From positions 248,001 to 312,000 of the forward strand of contig NZ_PVTF01000001.1 of assembly GCF_003002815.1 (NCBI RefSeq): a stretch of DNA of 64,000 nt, given 5' to 3'. This document shows positions 41,119 to 50,269 of the stretch, piece after piece (positions within the stretch are counted from its first letter, which is position 1; the number at the start of each line of letters is the position of its first letter). The notes below the pieces were generated by a model. The model searched no databases. It was not told the origin of the DNA and saw nothing but the letters and a program-made list of their open reading frames with translations. This stretch comes from Umezawaea tangerina. Its GTDB lineage: Bacteria > Actinomycetota > Actinomycetes > Mycobacteriales > Pseudonocardiaceae. Made by a program: the position numbers and the translations under genes.

Positions 41119-41721
41119 TCAGCCGAACACCGCCTGCCACAGCGCGATCAGCGCGAACGCGGCGAACACGAACCCCGCGCCGCGGTTGATCAGGTGCGCG
41201 GGCACCCTGCGGCTGATCTTGCTGCCGATGAACACGGCCAGCCCCGAGACGACCATCAGCGCGAGGAACGTGCCGAGCACGACCGCCGTCGGCTGGGCGA
41301 ACCGCGCGGCCACACCCACGGCGGCGAGCTGCGAGGCGTCCCCGAACTCCGCGGCGAACAGCGTGCCGAACGACGTCAGCGCGGCCCGGCGGAACGTCGC
41401 GGGCTGCTTGCCCGCACCCGACCCGTCGGCCTCGTCGGTGTCGTCCTTCGCGAAACCCTCGCGGAACAGCAGGAACGCGCCGATCCCGAAGATCAGGAAC
41501 ACCGCGCCCGCGACCAGCCGGTTCGGCAGCAGGGCGATGGCGCTGCCCAGCGCCACGGCGATGACGGCCTGGAAGGCGAACGCGACAGCGGCACCCGCCA
41601 GCACCGGCATGGGGCGGAACCTGGTGGTCAGCACCAGGGTCAACGCCGTTGTCTTGTCCGGGAGCTCAAGCAGGAACACCAGCCCGAAAGCGGTGACCAG
41701 AGCCAGGAACCACGATGCCAT
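41119..41721 (-). CDS. TMEM165/GDT1 family manganese exporter
   Basis: A 200-residue membrane protein with six hydrophobic segments in two repeats. The duplicated metal-site motif is present as ELPDKT (E19, D22) and EFGDAS (E125, D128), in the pattern of the E-x-G-D-K/R-T family. These proteins export Mn2+. Its mRNA has a yybP-ykoY manganese riboswitch, which supports the assignment strongly. ATG 41721 with GGAGG at eight bases is the start. Confidence 0.92.
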   Translation of the reverse strand: MASWFLALVTAFGLVFLLELPDKTTALTLVLTTRFRPMPVLAGAAVAFAFQAVIAVALGSAIALLPNRLVAGAVFLIFGIGAFLLFREGFAKDDTDEADGSGAGKQPATFRRAALTSFGTLFAAEFGDASQLAAVGVAARFAQPTAVVLGTFLALMVVSGLAVFIGSKISRRVPAHLINRGAGFVFAAFALIALWQAVFG

Positions 41722-41728
41722 TGGGCGA

Positions 41729-41760
41729 GCCTCCACGTCCGATGAAGCCCGGACGGAGGC
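41729..41760 (-). promoter_or_regulatory. Hairpin sequestering ribosome site of the Mn exporter
   Basis: On the minus strand GCCTCCGTCCG pairs with CGGACGTGGAGGC, hiding the GGAGG ribosome site at 41730-41734, eight bases before ATG 41721. It lies just downstream of the riboswitch aptamer and is a natural expression platform: metal binding would favour opening this hairpin. Confidence 0.6.
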
Positions 41761-41796
41761 GCAGCAGACCCCGACCGGGCATGGTGCACTACCCGG

Positions 41797-41930
41797 CCGG
41801 AGGTCTCGTTCGCCCACGCGAAGTGGGTGAGGGACCGGATCCCGCAACTGGCGGATCAGTATGTCGATCACCTCGCCGCGCCACAGCCGTTGACGAGCAC
41901 TGGTGGCAGCGGGAACTACTCCCCTCTGGC
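41797..41930 (-). promoter_or_regulatory. yybP-ykoY manganese riboswitch
   Basis: Read on the minus strand, the 5' loop has AGGGGAGTAG, the conserved element of this family. CGTCAACGGC, ATCGACATACTGAT and, at the end, AACGAGACCTCC match the other conserved positions, including the GUUGACAUAC element of the L. lactis aptamer. Closing stem P1 forms between GCCAGAGG (41923-41930) and CCTCCGGC (41797-41804) with one mismatch. The riboswitch stands upstream of the Mn exporter gene, its usual target. Most of the 349 bases between this gene and cydA are filled by it; the rest has no gene. Confidence 0.92.
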
Positions 41931-42070
41931 ACCACCGATGCTACAGGGCGCACGGGTCCACCGCGATGTCGACCGCGGCACAGTCCCGGTCCGGCCGGGA
42001 CCTAGGTCCTACCCGAACGGGGGACCGTCGCACCTGATCAGGACCGGTGCCGCGGACCTACCGTCGAAGT

Positions 42071-43534
42071 GTGGACGTACTGGATCTCGCGCGGTGGCAG
42101 TTCGGCATCACCACCGTCTACCACTTCCTCATGGTGCCCCTGACGATCGGCCTGTCCCTCCTCGTCGCCTGCATGCAGACCGCGTGGGTGCGCACCGGGG
42201 ACCGGCGCTACTACGCGATGACCAAGTTCTGGGGCAAGCTGCTGCTGATCAACTTCGCCATGGGCGTGGTGACCGGCATCGTCCAGGAGTTCCAGTTCGG
42301 CATGACCTGGAGTGCCTACTCCCGCTTCGTCGGCGACGTCTTCGGCGCCCCGCTCGCGATGGAGGGCCTGGTCGCGTTCTTCGTCGAGTCGACCTTCCTC
42401 GGCCTGTGGATCTTCGGGTGGGACCGGCTGTCCAAGAAGGTCCACCTCGCCTGCGCCTGGGCGTTCTCGCTCGCCACCATCGCGTCGGCCTACTTCATCC
42501 TGGCCGCGAACTCGTGGATGCAGCACCCGGTCGGCATCGAGCTCGCCGACGGCCGCGCCCGGCTCACCTCGATCTGGGCGGTGCTGACCAACAACACCGT
42601 CCTCGCCGCCTTCCCGCACACGATCTTCGGCGCGTTCGCCGTCGCCGCCACGTTCCTCGTCGGCATCGGCGCCTGGCACCTGTGGAAGCGCACCGACGAG
42701 GAACCCGTGTGGCGCTCGTCGTTGAAGCTCGGCACGTGGGTCGGCGTGGTGGCGTTCGCCGGGGTCGCGATCACCGGCGACTTCCAGGGCAAGCTGATGT
42801 TCGAGCAGCAGCCGATGAAGATGGCCGCCGCCGAAGCCCTCTGCCACACCGAACAACCGGCGAGCTTCTCGGTGTTCGCGATCGGCGACGTGACCCGCGC
42901 CGACTGCGAGAGCGTCAAGAGCATCACCGTGCCCGCGCTGCTGTCCTTCCTGGCGCACAACGACTTCACCAGCGAGGTCAAGGGCCTCGACGAGCTCGTC
43001 CCGCTGTACCAGCAGAAGTACGGCACCAACTACCCGGTGGACGAGCGGCTCGGCGAGCTGTCCGGCAAGCCGATCGACTACGTGCCCGTGCTGCCGGTGA
43101 CCTACTGGGGCTTCCGGCTGATGATCGGCTTCGGCGCGATCGCCGCGGGCGCAGGCCTGGCCGCGCTCTGGCTCACCCGGCGAGGTCGGGTCCCGCGCGG
43201 CAGGTGGTTCCCGCTCGCCGCGCTGGCGAGCATCGCGACCCCGTTCCTGGCCAACAGCTTCGGCTGGATCTTCACCGAGATGGGCCGCCAGCCGTTCGTC
43301 GTCGTGCCCAACCCGTCCGGAGTGGACGGCGTGTGGATGTTCACCGCCCAGGCGGTGTCCTCGTCCACGGCGGGCGAGGTGCTCACGTCGCTGGTCGTGC
43401 TCACCACCGTCTACGGACTGCTGGCCTGCATCGAGGTCTTCCTGCTCCGCCGCTACGTCCGCGCCGGGGTGGCGGGCGTGATACCGCCGCCGAAACCCGC
43501 CGAGACCGACGACGCCCTCACCTTCGCGTACTGA
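42071..43534 (+). CDS. cydA: Cytochrome bd oxidase subunit I
   Basis: A 487-residue membrane subunit of the high-affinity quinol oxidase. Hallmarks: WQFGITTVYHFLMVPLTIGL (His19-type ligand of heme b595), VQEFQFGMTWS, SWMQHPVG, and TEMGRQPFVV with the heme b558 methionine. The periplasmic Q-loop is short. GTG 42071 gives the usual VDVLDLARWQFG; ATG-less upstream codons are out of family. Followed by cydB and the fused cydDC in one operon. Confidence 0.95.
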   Translation: MDVLDLARWQFGITTVYHFLMVPLTIGLSLLVACMQTAWVRTGDRRYYAMTKFWGKLLLINFAMGVVTGIVQEFQFGMTWSAYSRFVGDVFGAPLAMEGLVAFFVESTFLGLWIFGWDRLSKKVHLACAWAFSLATIASAYFILAANSWMQHPVGIELADGRARLTSIWAVLTNNTVLAAFPHTIFGAFAVAATFLVGIGAWHLWKRTDEEPVWRSSLKLGTWVGVVAFAGVAITGDFQGKLMFEQQPMKMAAAEALCHTEQPASFSVFAIGDVTRADCESVKSITVPALLSFLAHNDFTSEVKGLDELVPLYQQKYGTNYPVDERLGELSGKPIDYVPVLPVTYWGFRLMIGFGAIAAGAGLAALWLTRRGRVPRGRWFPLAALASIATPFLANSFGWIFTEMGRQPFVVVPNPSGVDGVWMFTAQAVSSSTAGEVLTSLVVLTTVYGLLACIEVFLLRRYVRAGVAGVIPPPKPAETDDALTFAY

Positions 43535-43547
43535 GAGGAGAACGGCC

Positions 43548-44561
43548 GTGGACCTCGCAACCGTCTGGTTCTGCGTGATCGCCCTGCTGTGGCTGGGCTA
43601 CCTCTTCCTGGAGGGCTTCGACTTCGGCGTCGGCATGCTGCTGCCGGTGCTCGGCCGCGACGAGACCGAACGCCGCGTCCTGGTCAACACCATCGGCCCG
43701 GTCTGGGACGGCAACGAGGTGTGGCTCCTGGTCGCGGGCGGCGCGACGTTCGCCGCCTTCCCCGGCTGGTACGCCTCCCTGTTCAGCGCCGTCTACCTGC
43801 CGCTCGTGCTGTTCCTGGTCGGCCTGATCGGCCGCGGCGTCGCGTTCGAGTACCGTGGCAAGGTCGACTCGGACCGGTGGCGCTCCCGCTGGGACAAGGT
43901 GATCGTGGCGGGCTCGTGGATCGCCCCGCTGTCGGTCGGCCTGCTGCTCACCTCCAGCGTTCTCGGCCTGCCGATCGACGCCAACGGCGACCGCGTCGGC
44001 TCGCCGTTCGCCTCGATCCGCTGGGACACCGTCCTCGGCGCCCTCGCGGTCGCGGGCTACGCGCTCGTGCACGGCGCGGTGTTCATCGCCCTCAAGACCG
44101 AAGGCGACATCCGGCTCCGGGCCCGCAGGCTCGCCCTGCGCATCGCCCCCGTGGCACTGCTGCCCCTGGTGGTGCTGCTGCTCGTCGTCCAGCTCCACTC
44201 GGGCTCGGTGTGGACGTGGGCCGCGTCGATCGTGGTGGCGCTCGCGGCGCTGGGCGCCATGGCGAGGCTCTACCTGGGCCGCGAAGGCCAGGCGTTCGCG
44301 CTCATGGCCGTCGCCGTGGTCGGCGTGGTGGTCGCGCTCTTCGGCGCGCTGTACCCCAACGTGCTGCCCTCCACCCTCGACCCGGCGAACTCGCTGACCG
44401 TCGCGGACACCGCGTCCAGCCCGTACACGCTCACGGTGATGACCTGGGTCGCCGCCTTCGGCACCCCCGCGGTGCTCGTCTACCAGGCGTGGACCTACTG
44501 GGTGTTCCGCAAGCGCATCGGCACCCGCCACATCCCACCCGTCCACGTCCCGACGTCGTGA
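43548..44561 (+). CDS. cydB: Cytochrome bd oxidase subunit II
   Basis: A 337-residue partner of CydA with about eight membrane helices. CydB motifs: FVLEGFDFGVGML-type stretch (here FLEGFDFGVGMLL), TIGPVWDGNEVWLLVAGG, FPGWYASLFSAVYLPL and RGVAFEYRGK. The GTG 43548 start follows GAGAGGAG. It overlaps the cydDC start by four bases. Confidence 0.95.
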   Translation: MDLATVWFCVIALLWLGYLFLEGFDFGVGMLLPVLGRDETERRVLVNTIGPVWDGNEVWLLVAGGATFAAFPGWYASLFSAVYLPLVLFLVGLIGRGVAFEYRGKVDSDRWRSRWDKVIVAGSWIAPLSVGLLLTSSVLGLPIDANGDRVGSPFASIRWDTVLGALAVAGYALVHGAVFIALKTEGDIRLRARRLALRIAPVALLPLVVLLLVVQLHSGSVWTWAASIVVALAALGAMARLYLGREGQAFALMAVAVVGVVVALFGALYPNVLPSTLDPANSLTVADTASSPYTLTVMTWVAAFGTPAVLVYQAWTYWVFRKRIGTRHIPPVHVPTS

Positions 44562-47500
44562 AGGGCCCGCTCGGCGCACTCCCCGCGCTGTCCCGCTCGG
44601 CCAGGTGGGCACTCGCCTGGTGCGCCTGCCTCGCCGCCCTGACCGCCGCCGCCACCGTCGCGCAGGCGGTGGCCCTCGCGACCGCCCTCACCGGCGGCTC
44701 GTCCTGGACCGCGCTGGCCGGGGCCGTCCTCGCCCGCGCCGCACTGGCCTGGGCCACCGAGACCGTCGCCGCCCGCGCCGCCGCGGGCGCGAAGGAGGAG
44801 CTGCGAGCCGCGGTACTGGACCGCTCACTCGCACTCGGACCCGCCTGGATCGCCGACCGCGGCCCGGCGGAGCTCACCGTCCTCGCCACCAAGGGCCTGG
44901 ACGCGCTCGACGCCTACTTCACCCGCTACCTGCCCGCACTGGTGACCACCGCCGTCGTCCCACCGCTGGTCGGCGCCTGGATCCTGCTCACCGACCCCAC
45001 GTCCGCCGTCCTGATCGCCCTGACCATCCCGCTGATCCCGGTGTTCGCCATCCTCATCGGCCTGTTCACCCAACGGCAGGTCACCGCGGCCGCCGAGACC
45101 ACCGAACGCCTCTCCGGCCACCTGCTCCAGCTCGTCCGCGCCCTACCGGTGCTCACCGCGTTCCGCCGCGCCGAGGCGCAGGCCACGGCCGTCCGCCGGA
45201 TCGGCGACCGCCACCGCAAGGCCACCATGGGCACCCTGCGCGTCGCGTTCCTGTCCGCGCTCGTGCTGGAGATCGCCGCCTCGCTGTCGGTCGCCCTGAT
45301 CGCCGTCGGCGTCGGCCTCCGCCTCGTCTCCGGCGACCTCACCCTCACCACGGCACTGGTCGTCCTGATCCTGGCCCCCGAGTGCTACCTGCCGCTCAGG
45401 GCCGCGGGCGCCGCCCACCACGCCAGCGAGGACGGCCTCGAAGCCGTCCGCCGCGTCAACGACATCCTGACCAGCGCGGACCCGGATGGTGTGGTCCCGG
45501 CGAACGCGACTCGGGCGAGCACGAGCACTCCGCAAACCATGGCCACCCTGACCAGCCCGGCTTCGACCAGCCCGGCTTCGACCCGCCCGGCTTCGACCAG
45601 CACCAACACCGCTTCGACCAGCACGAACACAGCACCGCACACAACGCAGCCCCCACCCGTCCCTGGGGGGCGTCCCTGCTCCAGCCTACCGCCCTCACCC
45701 GGTCGGGAAGCAGTTGTCGATCTTGCCTGTGGACAACCCCTGGACCTGTGGACAACCGGCGTCCGATCGGGTGACACCGTGCTTGACGTGCGGGATCTGC
45801 ACGTGCAGCGGCGCGAGCAGGACGCTCCGGACGGGCTGGGCTTCGTGGTGCGCGCGGGGGAGGTGCACCGGTTGGACGGGCCGAGCGGGTCGGGGAAGTC
45901 GACGACGATGGCGGTGCTGCTCGGGTTCGTGCGGCCGGACGCCGGTCAGGTGCTGGTCTGCGGAAACGACCTGTCCACTGTGGATTTGTCGACTTGGCGC
46001 CGAATCGTCTCCTGGGTGCCGCAGCGGCCCGCGTTCGCGGGGACGACGGTCGTCGAGGAGCTGGAGCTCGTCCTCGGCCGCAGGCCCGAACGGGCGGAGC
46101 TGGCCGAGGTCGCGGCGGAGCACCTTTACGACCGGCGCGTCAACGAGCTGTCCACAGGTGAGCGCCAGCGCGTGGCCGTGGCGCGAGCCCTCCTGAAGGT
46201 GCGCGCCGGGGCACGGGTGCTGCTGCTCGACGAGCCGACCGCGCACCTCGACCCGCCGACCGCGGCCCTGGTGATGGCCGCCGTCCACCGGGCCGCCGCG
46301 ACCGGCGTCGCCGTCGTCCTCGCGACGCACCGGCTCGCGGGGGACACCGACGAACCGGTGCCCGCCGAGGCCACCGGAACCGACCACCGGGACAGCGCCA
46401 GGGTGAGGAAACCGGGACGGCTGCTCACCGGTCGAGCGCTCGCCGGAGCCGCGCTCGGCATCGCGGCGCTCGGCAGCGGCGTGGCGCTCAGCGCGCTGGC
46501 CGCCCACCTGATCGCCCGCGCCGCCGAGCAGCCACCGATCCTCACGCTGTCCGTGCTCGTGGTCGGCGTGCGGACGTTCGCGCTGGCCAAGGGCGTGCTG
46601 CGCTACCTGGAACGGCTCGTGTCGCACGAGGCCGCGTTCCGGCTCGCGGGAGACCTGAGAGTCCGGCTGTGGGAGGCGCTGGTGCGGCTCGGCCCCGCCC
46701 GGCTGCGCCGCGACACCCTCCAACGGCTGGTCGACGACACCGACACCGTCCGCGACCTGGTGCCCCGCGTGCTGCTGCCCCCGATCGTCGCGGCGGGCGT
46801 GAGCGCGGGCGCGGTGCTGCTGTTCACCCTCATCCACCCGGCCGCCGGGCTGGCACTGGCGGTCGCGCTCCTGGTCGGCGGCCTGACCGCTCCCGCGGTG
46901 GCCGTCGCGGTCGAACGCCGCGCCAGCACCGTCCTGGCCCGCGGCCGCCGCGCCCTCGGGGCGGAGGTGTTCACGCTGCTCGACGCGGCCCCGGACCTCA
47001 TCTCGTTCGGCGCGCACGAGCGCAAGCGCGCCGACGTCGCCGAACGCGACACCGAGCTGGTCCGGCAGGCCCGCAGGCAGGCGCTCGGCGCGGGCGCGGC
47101 CACGGCCGTGCTCCAGTTGACGACCGGTCTCGCCTCGCTGGTCTGCACGGCGCTCGCCATCGGCCACGTCGACCCGCTGCTGCTCCCGGTCCTCGGCCTG
47201 GTGCCCCTGGCGCTGGCCGAAGCGCTCGGCGGGCTGCCGCAGGCCGCGCAGCAACGCGCCGCCCTGCGCGAGGCGCACCAGCGGCTGACCGAGGTGATCG
47301 ACAGCGACGAACGCGCGGAACGCGGCCCCGACGGACCCGTCCGGCTGCGGCACGCCGACCTCGGCTGGCCCGGCGCGGAGCCCGTGCTCAGGGACGTCGA
47401 CCTCGACCTGCCGGTCGGCTGGACCGCCGTCGTCGGACCGTCCGGCGCGGGCAAGTCGACGCTGTTCGCGACCCTGCTGGGCTTCCTGGCGCCGGTCCGG

Positions 47501-47926
47501 GCACCGCACCGGGTGGCGTGGTGCCCGCAGGAACCGCAGCTGGTCGCCACGACCCTCCGCGAGAACCTCCGGATGGCCGACCCGCACGCGGACGACGAGC
47601 GGCTGCGCGACGCGCTGCGGCTGGCCGGGCTGCCGGAGTGGACCGACCGGCTCGACACGGCGATCGGCAACGGCCTGCTGTCCGGCGGCGAGGCGCAACG
47701 GGTCGCGCTGGCCAGGGCGGTGCTGCACGACGCCGACCTGGTGCTGCTCGACGAGCCGACCGCCCACCTCGACCCGCCGACCGCGCGGGCGCTGCTCGAC
47801 CGGCTCGCGGTCGCGCTGGAAGGCCGCACCGTCGTCCACATCACCCACCGCCCCGAGGAGACCGCGGGCGCGGACCTGGTGCTCGACGTCGCCGACGGGC
47901 ACGTGCGGGAACGGGCCTACCGTTGA
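44558..47926 (+). CDS. cydDC: Fused CydDC ABC exporter (heme/thiol export for bd oxidase)
   Basis: A 1122-residue single chain containing both halves of the CydDC exporter, which sends glutathione/cysteine-type reductant to the periplasm and is needed for bd oxidase assembly. Half 1: TM domain about 15-300, ATPase about 410-620 with Walker A GPSGSGKST (441-449) and signature LSTGERQRVAVARAL. Half 2: TM domain about 630-900, ATPase with Walker A GPSGAGKS near 960 and signature LLSGGEAQRVALARA. Between first TM domain and first ATPase lies an expanded linker (about 308-408) rich in Ser, Thr and Pro with repeats. The GTG 44558 start overlaps cydB. Confidence 0.9.
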   Translation: MKGPLGALPALSRSARWALAWCACLAALTAAATVAQAVALATALTGGSSWTALAGAVLARAALAWATETVAARAAAGAKEELRAAVLDRSLALGPAWIADRGPAELTVLATKGLDALDAYFTRYLPALVTTAVVPPLVGAWILLTDPTSAVLIALTIPLIPVFAILIGLFTQRQVTAAAETTERLSGHLLQLVRALPVLTAFRRAEAQATAVRRIGDRHRKATMGTLRVAFLSALVLEIAASLSVALIAVGVGLRLVSGDLTLTTALVVLILAPECYLPLRAAGAAHHASEDGLEAVRRVNDILTSADPDGVVPANATRASTSTPQTMATLTSPASTSPASTRPASTSTNTASTSTNTAPHTTQPPPVPGGRPCSSLPPSPGREAVVDLACGQPLDLWTTGVRSGDTVLDVRDLHVQRREQDAPDGLGFVVRAGEVHRLDGPSGSGKSTTMAVLLGFVRPDAGQVLVCGNDLSTVDLSTWRRIVSWVPQRPAFAGTTVVEELELVLGRRPERAELAEVAAEHLYDRRVNELSTGERQRVAVARALLKVRAGARVLLLDEPTAHLDPPTAALVMAAVHRAAATGVAVVLATHRLAGDTDEPVPAEATGTDHRDSARVRKPGRLLTGRALAGAALGIAALGSGVALSALAAHLIARAAEQPPILTLSVLVVGVRTFALAKGVLRYLERLVSHEAAFRLAGDLRVRLWEALVRLGPARLRRDTLQRLVDDTDTVRDLVPRVLLPPIVAAGVSAGAVLLFTLIHPAAGLALAVALLVGGLTAPAVAVAVERRASTVLARGRRALGAEVFTLLDAAPDLISFGAHERKRADVAERDTELVRQARRQALGAGAATAVLQLTTGLASLVCTALAIGHVDPLLLPVLGLVPLALAEALGGLPQAAQQRAALREAHQRLTEVIDSDERAERGPDGPVRLRHADLGWPGAEPVLRDVDLDLPVGWTAVVGPSGAGKSTLFATLLGFLAPVRAPHRVAWCPQEPQLVATTLRENLRMADPHADDERLRDALRLAGLPEWTDRLDTAIGNGLLSGGEAQRVALARAVLHDADLVLLDEPTAHLDPPTARALLDRLAVALEGRTVVHITHRPEETAGADLVLDVADGHVRERAYR
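45541..45640 (+). repeat. Short tandem repeats in the CydDC linker
   Basis: CAGCCCGGCTTCGAC-type units repeat about three times near 45555-45600, followed by related CACCGCTTCGACCAGCAC units. In the CydDC frame they encode TSPASTSPASTRPAST. GC content drops here. Repeat-length changes that keep the frame would change linker length. Confidence 0.6.
45728..45755. repeat. Two DnaA-box-like 9-mers inside cydDC
   Basis: TGTGGACAA occurs at 45728 and 45747, 19 bases apart, reading as TTGTCCACA on the minus strand. The spacing equals that of the pair at 51-79. They lie within the expanded linker, where coding constraint is low. Confidence 0.4.
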
Positions 47927-49053
47927 CCGTCGTGGACCCCAGGCAGGTGCTCGCCGCGTCGACCGAGATCACGTCGGCCGCGCTCGCGGGCGACGACCCC
48001 GACGCCGTGCTCCCGCTCGTCGTCCGCTCCGCCGCGGCACTCGCCGAGGCGGACCTCGGCCTCGCGATGCTCACCGCCGACGACGGCAGGCTCGTCGTCG
48101 AGGCCTCCCACGGCTTCGGCTTCGACGGCGACCCCGTCGGCTCCGTCCTGTCCTCCCGCTCCGCCGCCGCCAGAGCGGCCCGCGGCGGTGTCCCCGTGGT
48201 CGCCACCGACGTCACCACCGACCCGCGCACCGCGCCGTTCGTGCCCAAGTCCCTGCGCGGCTACGGCCCCTTCGCCGTCGCCCCCTTCGGCACCCGCGAA
48301 CGCAAGATCGGCGCCCTCGCCGTCTACCGCCGCCGCGGCGAACCGCCGTTCGACCCCGAGACCGTGGACCTGCTCGCCGCCTTCGCCGCGCAAGCGGGCC
48401 TGGCCGTGGTCCTCGCCGAAGGCGCGACCGCCCGCAGGCGGATCGCCGTCTACCAGGAACGCGAGCGCATCGCCCGCGACCTGCACGACGTCATCATCCA
48501 GCGGCTCTACGCCACCGGCGTCCAGCTCGACCTGCTCGGCCGCCGCCTCGGCAAGCAGCTCGACGCCCGCGAGACCACCCGCCTCACCGAGGCCGTCGAC
48601 CAGCTCGACGACACCATCGCCGAGGTCAGGGCCACCGTCCGCGCCCTGCGCAGCGCCGACCCCGGCAAGTCCGCCCACCGCGACCTCGTCGACTCGGTCC
48701 GCGCCGAGATCCGCATCGCGGGCGAGCTCCTCGGCTTCACCCCGTCCCTCGACGTCGAAGGCGACCCCACCACCGTCCCCGCGGACCTCGCCGACCACCT
48801 CCGCGCGGCACTCCGCGAAGCCCTCTCCAACGTCGTCCGCCACTCCGGCGCCCACACCGTGGACATCGCCCTGCACCGCGAACCCCACCGCCTGCTGCTG
48901 CGCGTGACCGACGACGGCTGCGGCATCCCCCGCGGCGTCGCCACCCGCGGCCTGCGCCACCTGGAGGAACGCGCCATCGCGGCGGGCGGGAGCAGCGAGG
49001 TCGCGTCGTCGCCGAGCACGGGGACGACGATCACCTGGCAGGTCCCGCTGTGA
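47923..49053 (+). CDS. GAF-domain histidine kinase (HisKA_3, NarX/DevS type)
   Basis: A 376-residue soluble kinase with an N-terminal GAF domain (about 10-165), dimerisation/phosphoacceptor helix ERIARDLHDVIIQRLYATG with H188, and a HATPase domain (about 270-370; LREALSNVVRHSGA, VTDDGCGIP). No TM segment. TTG 47923 overlaps the cydDC stop; GTG 47932 is an alternative. Coupled to cytochrome bd genes, it probably senses a redox or gas signal and regulates them. The likely partner regulator is the convergent gene at 49097-49726. Confidence 0.85.
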   Translation: MTVVDPRQVLAASTEITSAALAGDDPDAVLPLVVRSAAALAEADLGLAMLTADDGRLVVEASHGFGFDGDPVGSVLSSRSAAARAARGGVPVVATDVTTDPRTAPFVPKSLRGYGPFAVAPFGTRERKIGALAVYRRRGEPPFDPETVDLLAAFAAQAGLAVVLAEGATARRRIAVYQERERIARDLHDVIIQRLYATGVQLDLLGRRLGKQLDARETTRLTEAVDQLDDTIAEVRATVRALRSADPGKSAHRDLVDSVRAEIRIAGELLGFTPSLDVEGDPTTVPADLADHLRAALREALSNVVRHSGAHTVDIALHREPHRLLLRVTDDGCGIPRGVATRGLRHLEERAIAAGGSSEVASSPSTGTTITWQVPL

Positions 49054-49096
49054 GGACACCCGCGGTTGAAGCAGTGCCGACCACGACGAGCACCGC

Positions 49097-49726
49097 TCAG
49101 CGGGACCGCCGCGCCACCCAGGCCGCCGCCTGCGTCCGCCGCTCCATCCCCAGCTTCGCCAGCACGGCCGTCACGTAGTTCTTCACCGTCTTCTCCGCCA
49201 CGAACAACCGCTCGGCGATCTGCCGGTTGCTCATCCCCTCCCCGATCAGCTCCAGCACCCGCCTCTCCTGGTCGGTCAACCCGGCCAGCACGTCCGGCTC
49301 GGCTGGGCGGCGCATGCGGTCGAGCACCCTGGCCGTCGTCACCGGGTCGAGCAGCGACCGGCCCGCGGCGACCTCGCGCACGGCCGTGACCAGGTCCTGG
49401 CCGCGCACCTGCTTCAGCAGGTACCCCGACGCGCCCGCCATGATCGCCCCGACCAGCGCCTCCTCGTCGTCGAACGCCGTCAGCACCAGGCACCGGGGCC
49501 CGTCCGGCAGCGCGCGCAACCGCTTGCACAGCTCCACGCCGCTCCCGTCGGGCAGCTGCACGTCCACCACGGCCACGTCCGGCCGGGCGGCGCCGGCCCG
49601 GACGACGGCCTCGGCGACGCCGCCCGCCTCGGCGACCACCTCGATGTCGTCCTCGTCGTCGAGCATCTCGCGCAGACCCCTGCGCACGACTTCGTGGTCG
49701 TCGACGAGCAACACGCGTACGGACAC
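49097..49726 (-). CDS. NarL/LuxR-type response regulator
   Basis: A 209-residue regulator with a receiver domain (phosphoacceptor D55 in VDVQLPDGSG, conserved K102) and a C-terminal LuxR helix-turn-helix (TDQERRVLELIGEGMSNRQIA, VAEKTVKNYVTAVL). The start GTG 49726 gives VSVRVLLVDDHEVV. It is encoded convergently to the kinase, 43 bases from its end. DevR-like control of respiration genes is inferred. Confidence 0.9.
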   Translation of the reverse strand: MSVRVLLVDDHEVVRRGLREMLDDEDDIEVVAEAGGVAEAVVRAGAARPDVAVVDVQLPDGSGVELCKRLRALPDGPRCLVLTAFDDEEALVGAIMAGASGYLLKQVRGQDLVTAVREVAAGRSLLDPVTTARVLDRMRRPAEPDVLAGLTDQERRVLELIGEGMSNRQIAERLFVAEKTVKNYVTAVLAKLGMERRTQAAAWVARRSR

Positions 49727-49786
49727 GGACCAACCGTACGGCGAATGCCGGTTCACGAGCGGCCCTCGTGTTGACACAGTTCAAGC

Positions 49787-50269
49787 ATGGTCGTTCGCCC
49801 CATCGAGGAAGCCGATCGGATCGTTGTCGGACGTCTGGTTCTCGAACTCCAGCACGCGCACACCGCGGTGGCGCACGGGGAGGTGTTCTTCCCCGCCAGC
49901 CTGCCCGGGTTCCTCGTGGAGCAGCAGGACCGCGTGCTGGGTCTGCTGACCTACGCGACCTCCGGGCCGGTGATGGAGATCGTCACCATCGACGCCCTCC
50001 GCCGCGGCCGGGGGGTCGGCAGCTCGCTGGTCGACGCCGCGGTGCTGCGCGCGCGGGAGCTCGGGTGCACGCGCATCCGGCTGACCACGACGAACGACAA
50101 CCTGGACGCGATGCGCTTCTACCAGCGCCGCGGGTTCAAGCTGGCGGCGTTGCGGCCGGACGCGGTGCGCGAGTCGCGCAGGTTGAAGCCCGAGATCCCG
50201 GTCGTCGGGGACTACGGCATCCCCATCACGGACGAGCTGGACCTGGAGAGACGGGTCTCGATCCGCTAG
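49787..50269 (+). CDS. GNAT family N-acetyltransferase
   Basis: A 160-residue acetyltransferase with the acetyl-CoA-binding motif RRGRGVGSSLVDAA (about 76-89) and the C-terminal NLDAMRFYQRRGF. The substrate is unknown. ATG 49787 is close to the start of the response-regulator gene on the other strand, so promoters are crowded here. Confidence 0.9.
   Translation: MVVRPIEEADRIVVGRLVLELQHAHTAVAHGEVFFPASLPGFLVEQQDRVLGLLTYATSGPVMEIVTIDALRRGRGVGSSLVDAAVLRARELGCTRIRLTTTNDNLDAMRFYQRRGFKLAALRPDAVRESRRLKPEIPVVGDYGIPITDELDLERRVSIR

Noticed and set aside
45143-45640. Separate minus-strand gene with repeated VEAGLV units
   Set aside because: It is the antisense of the CydDC linker repeats; the plus frame continues through into an intact ATPase domain.
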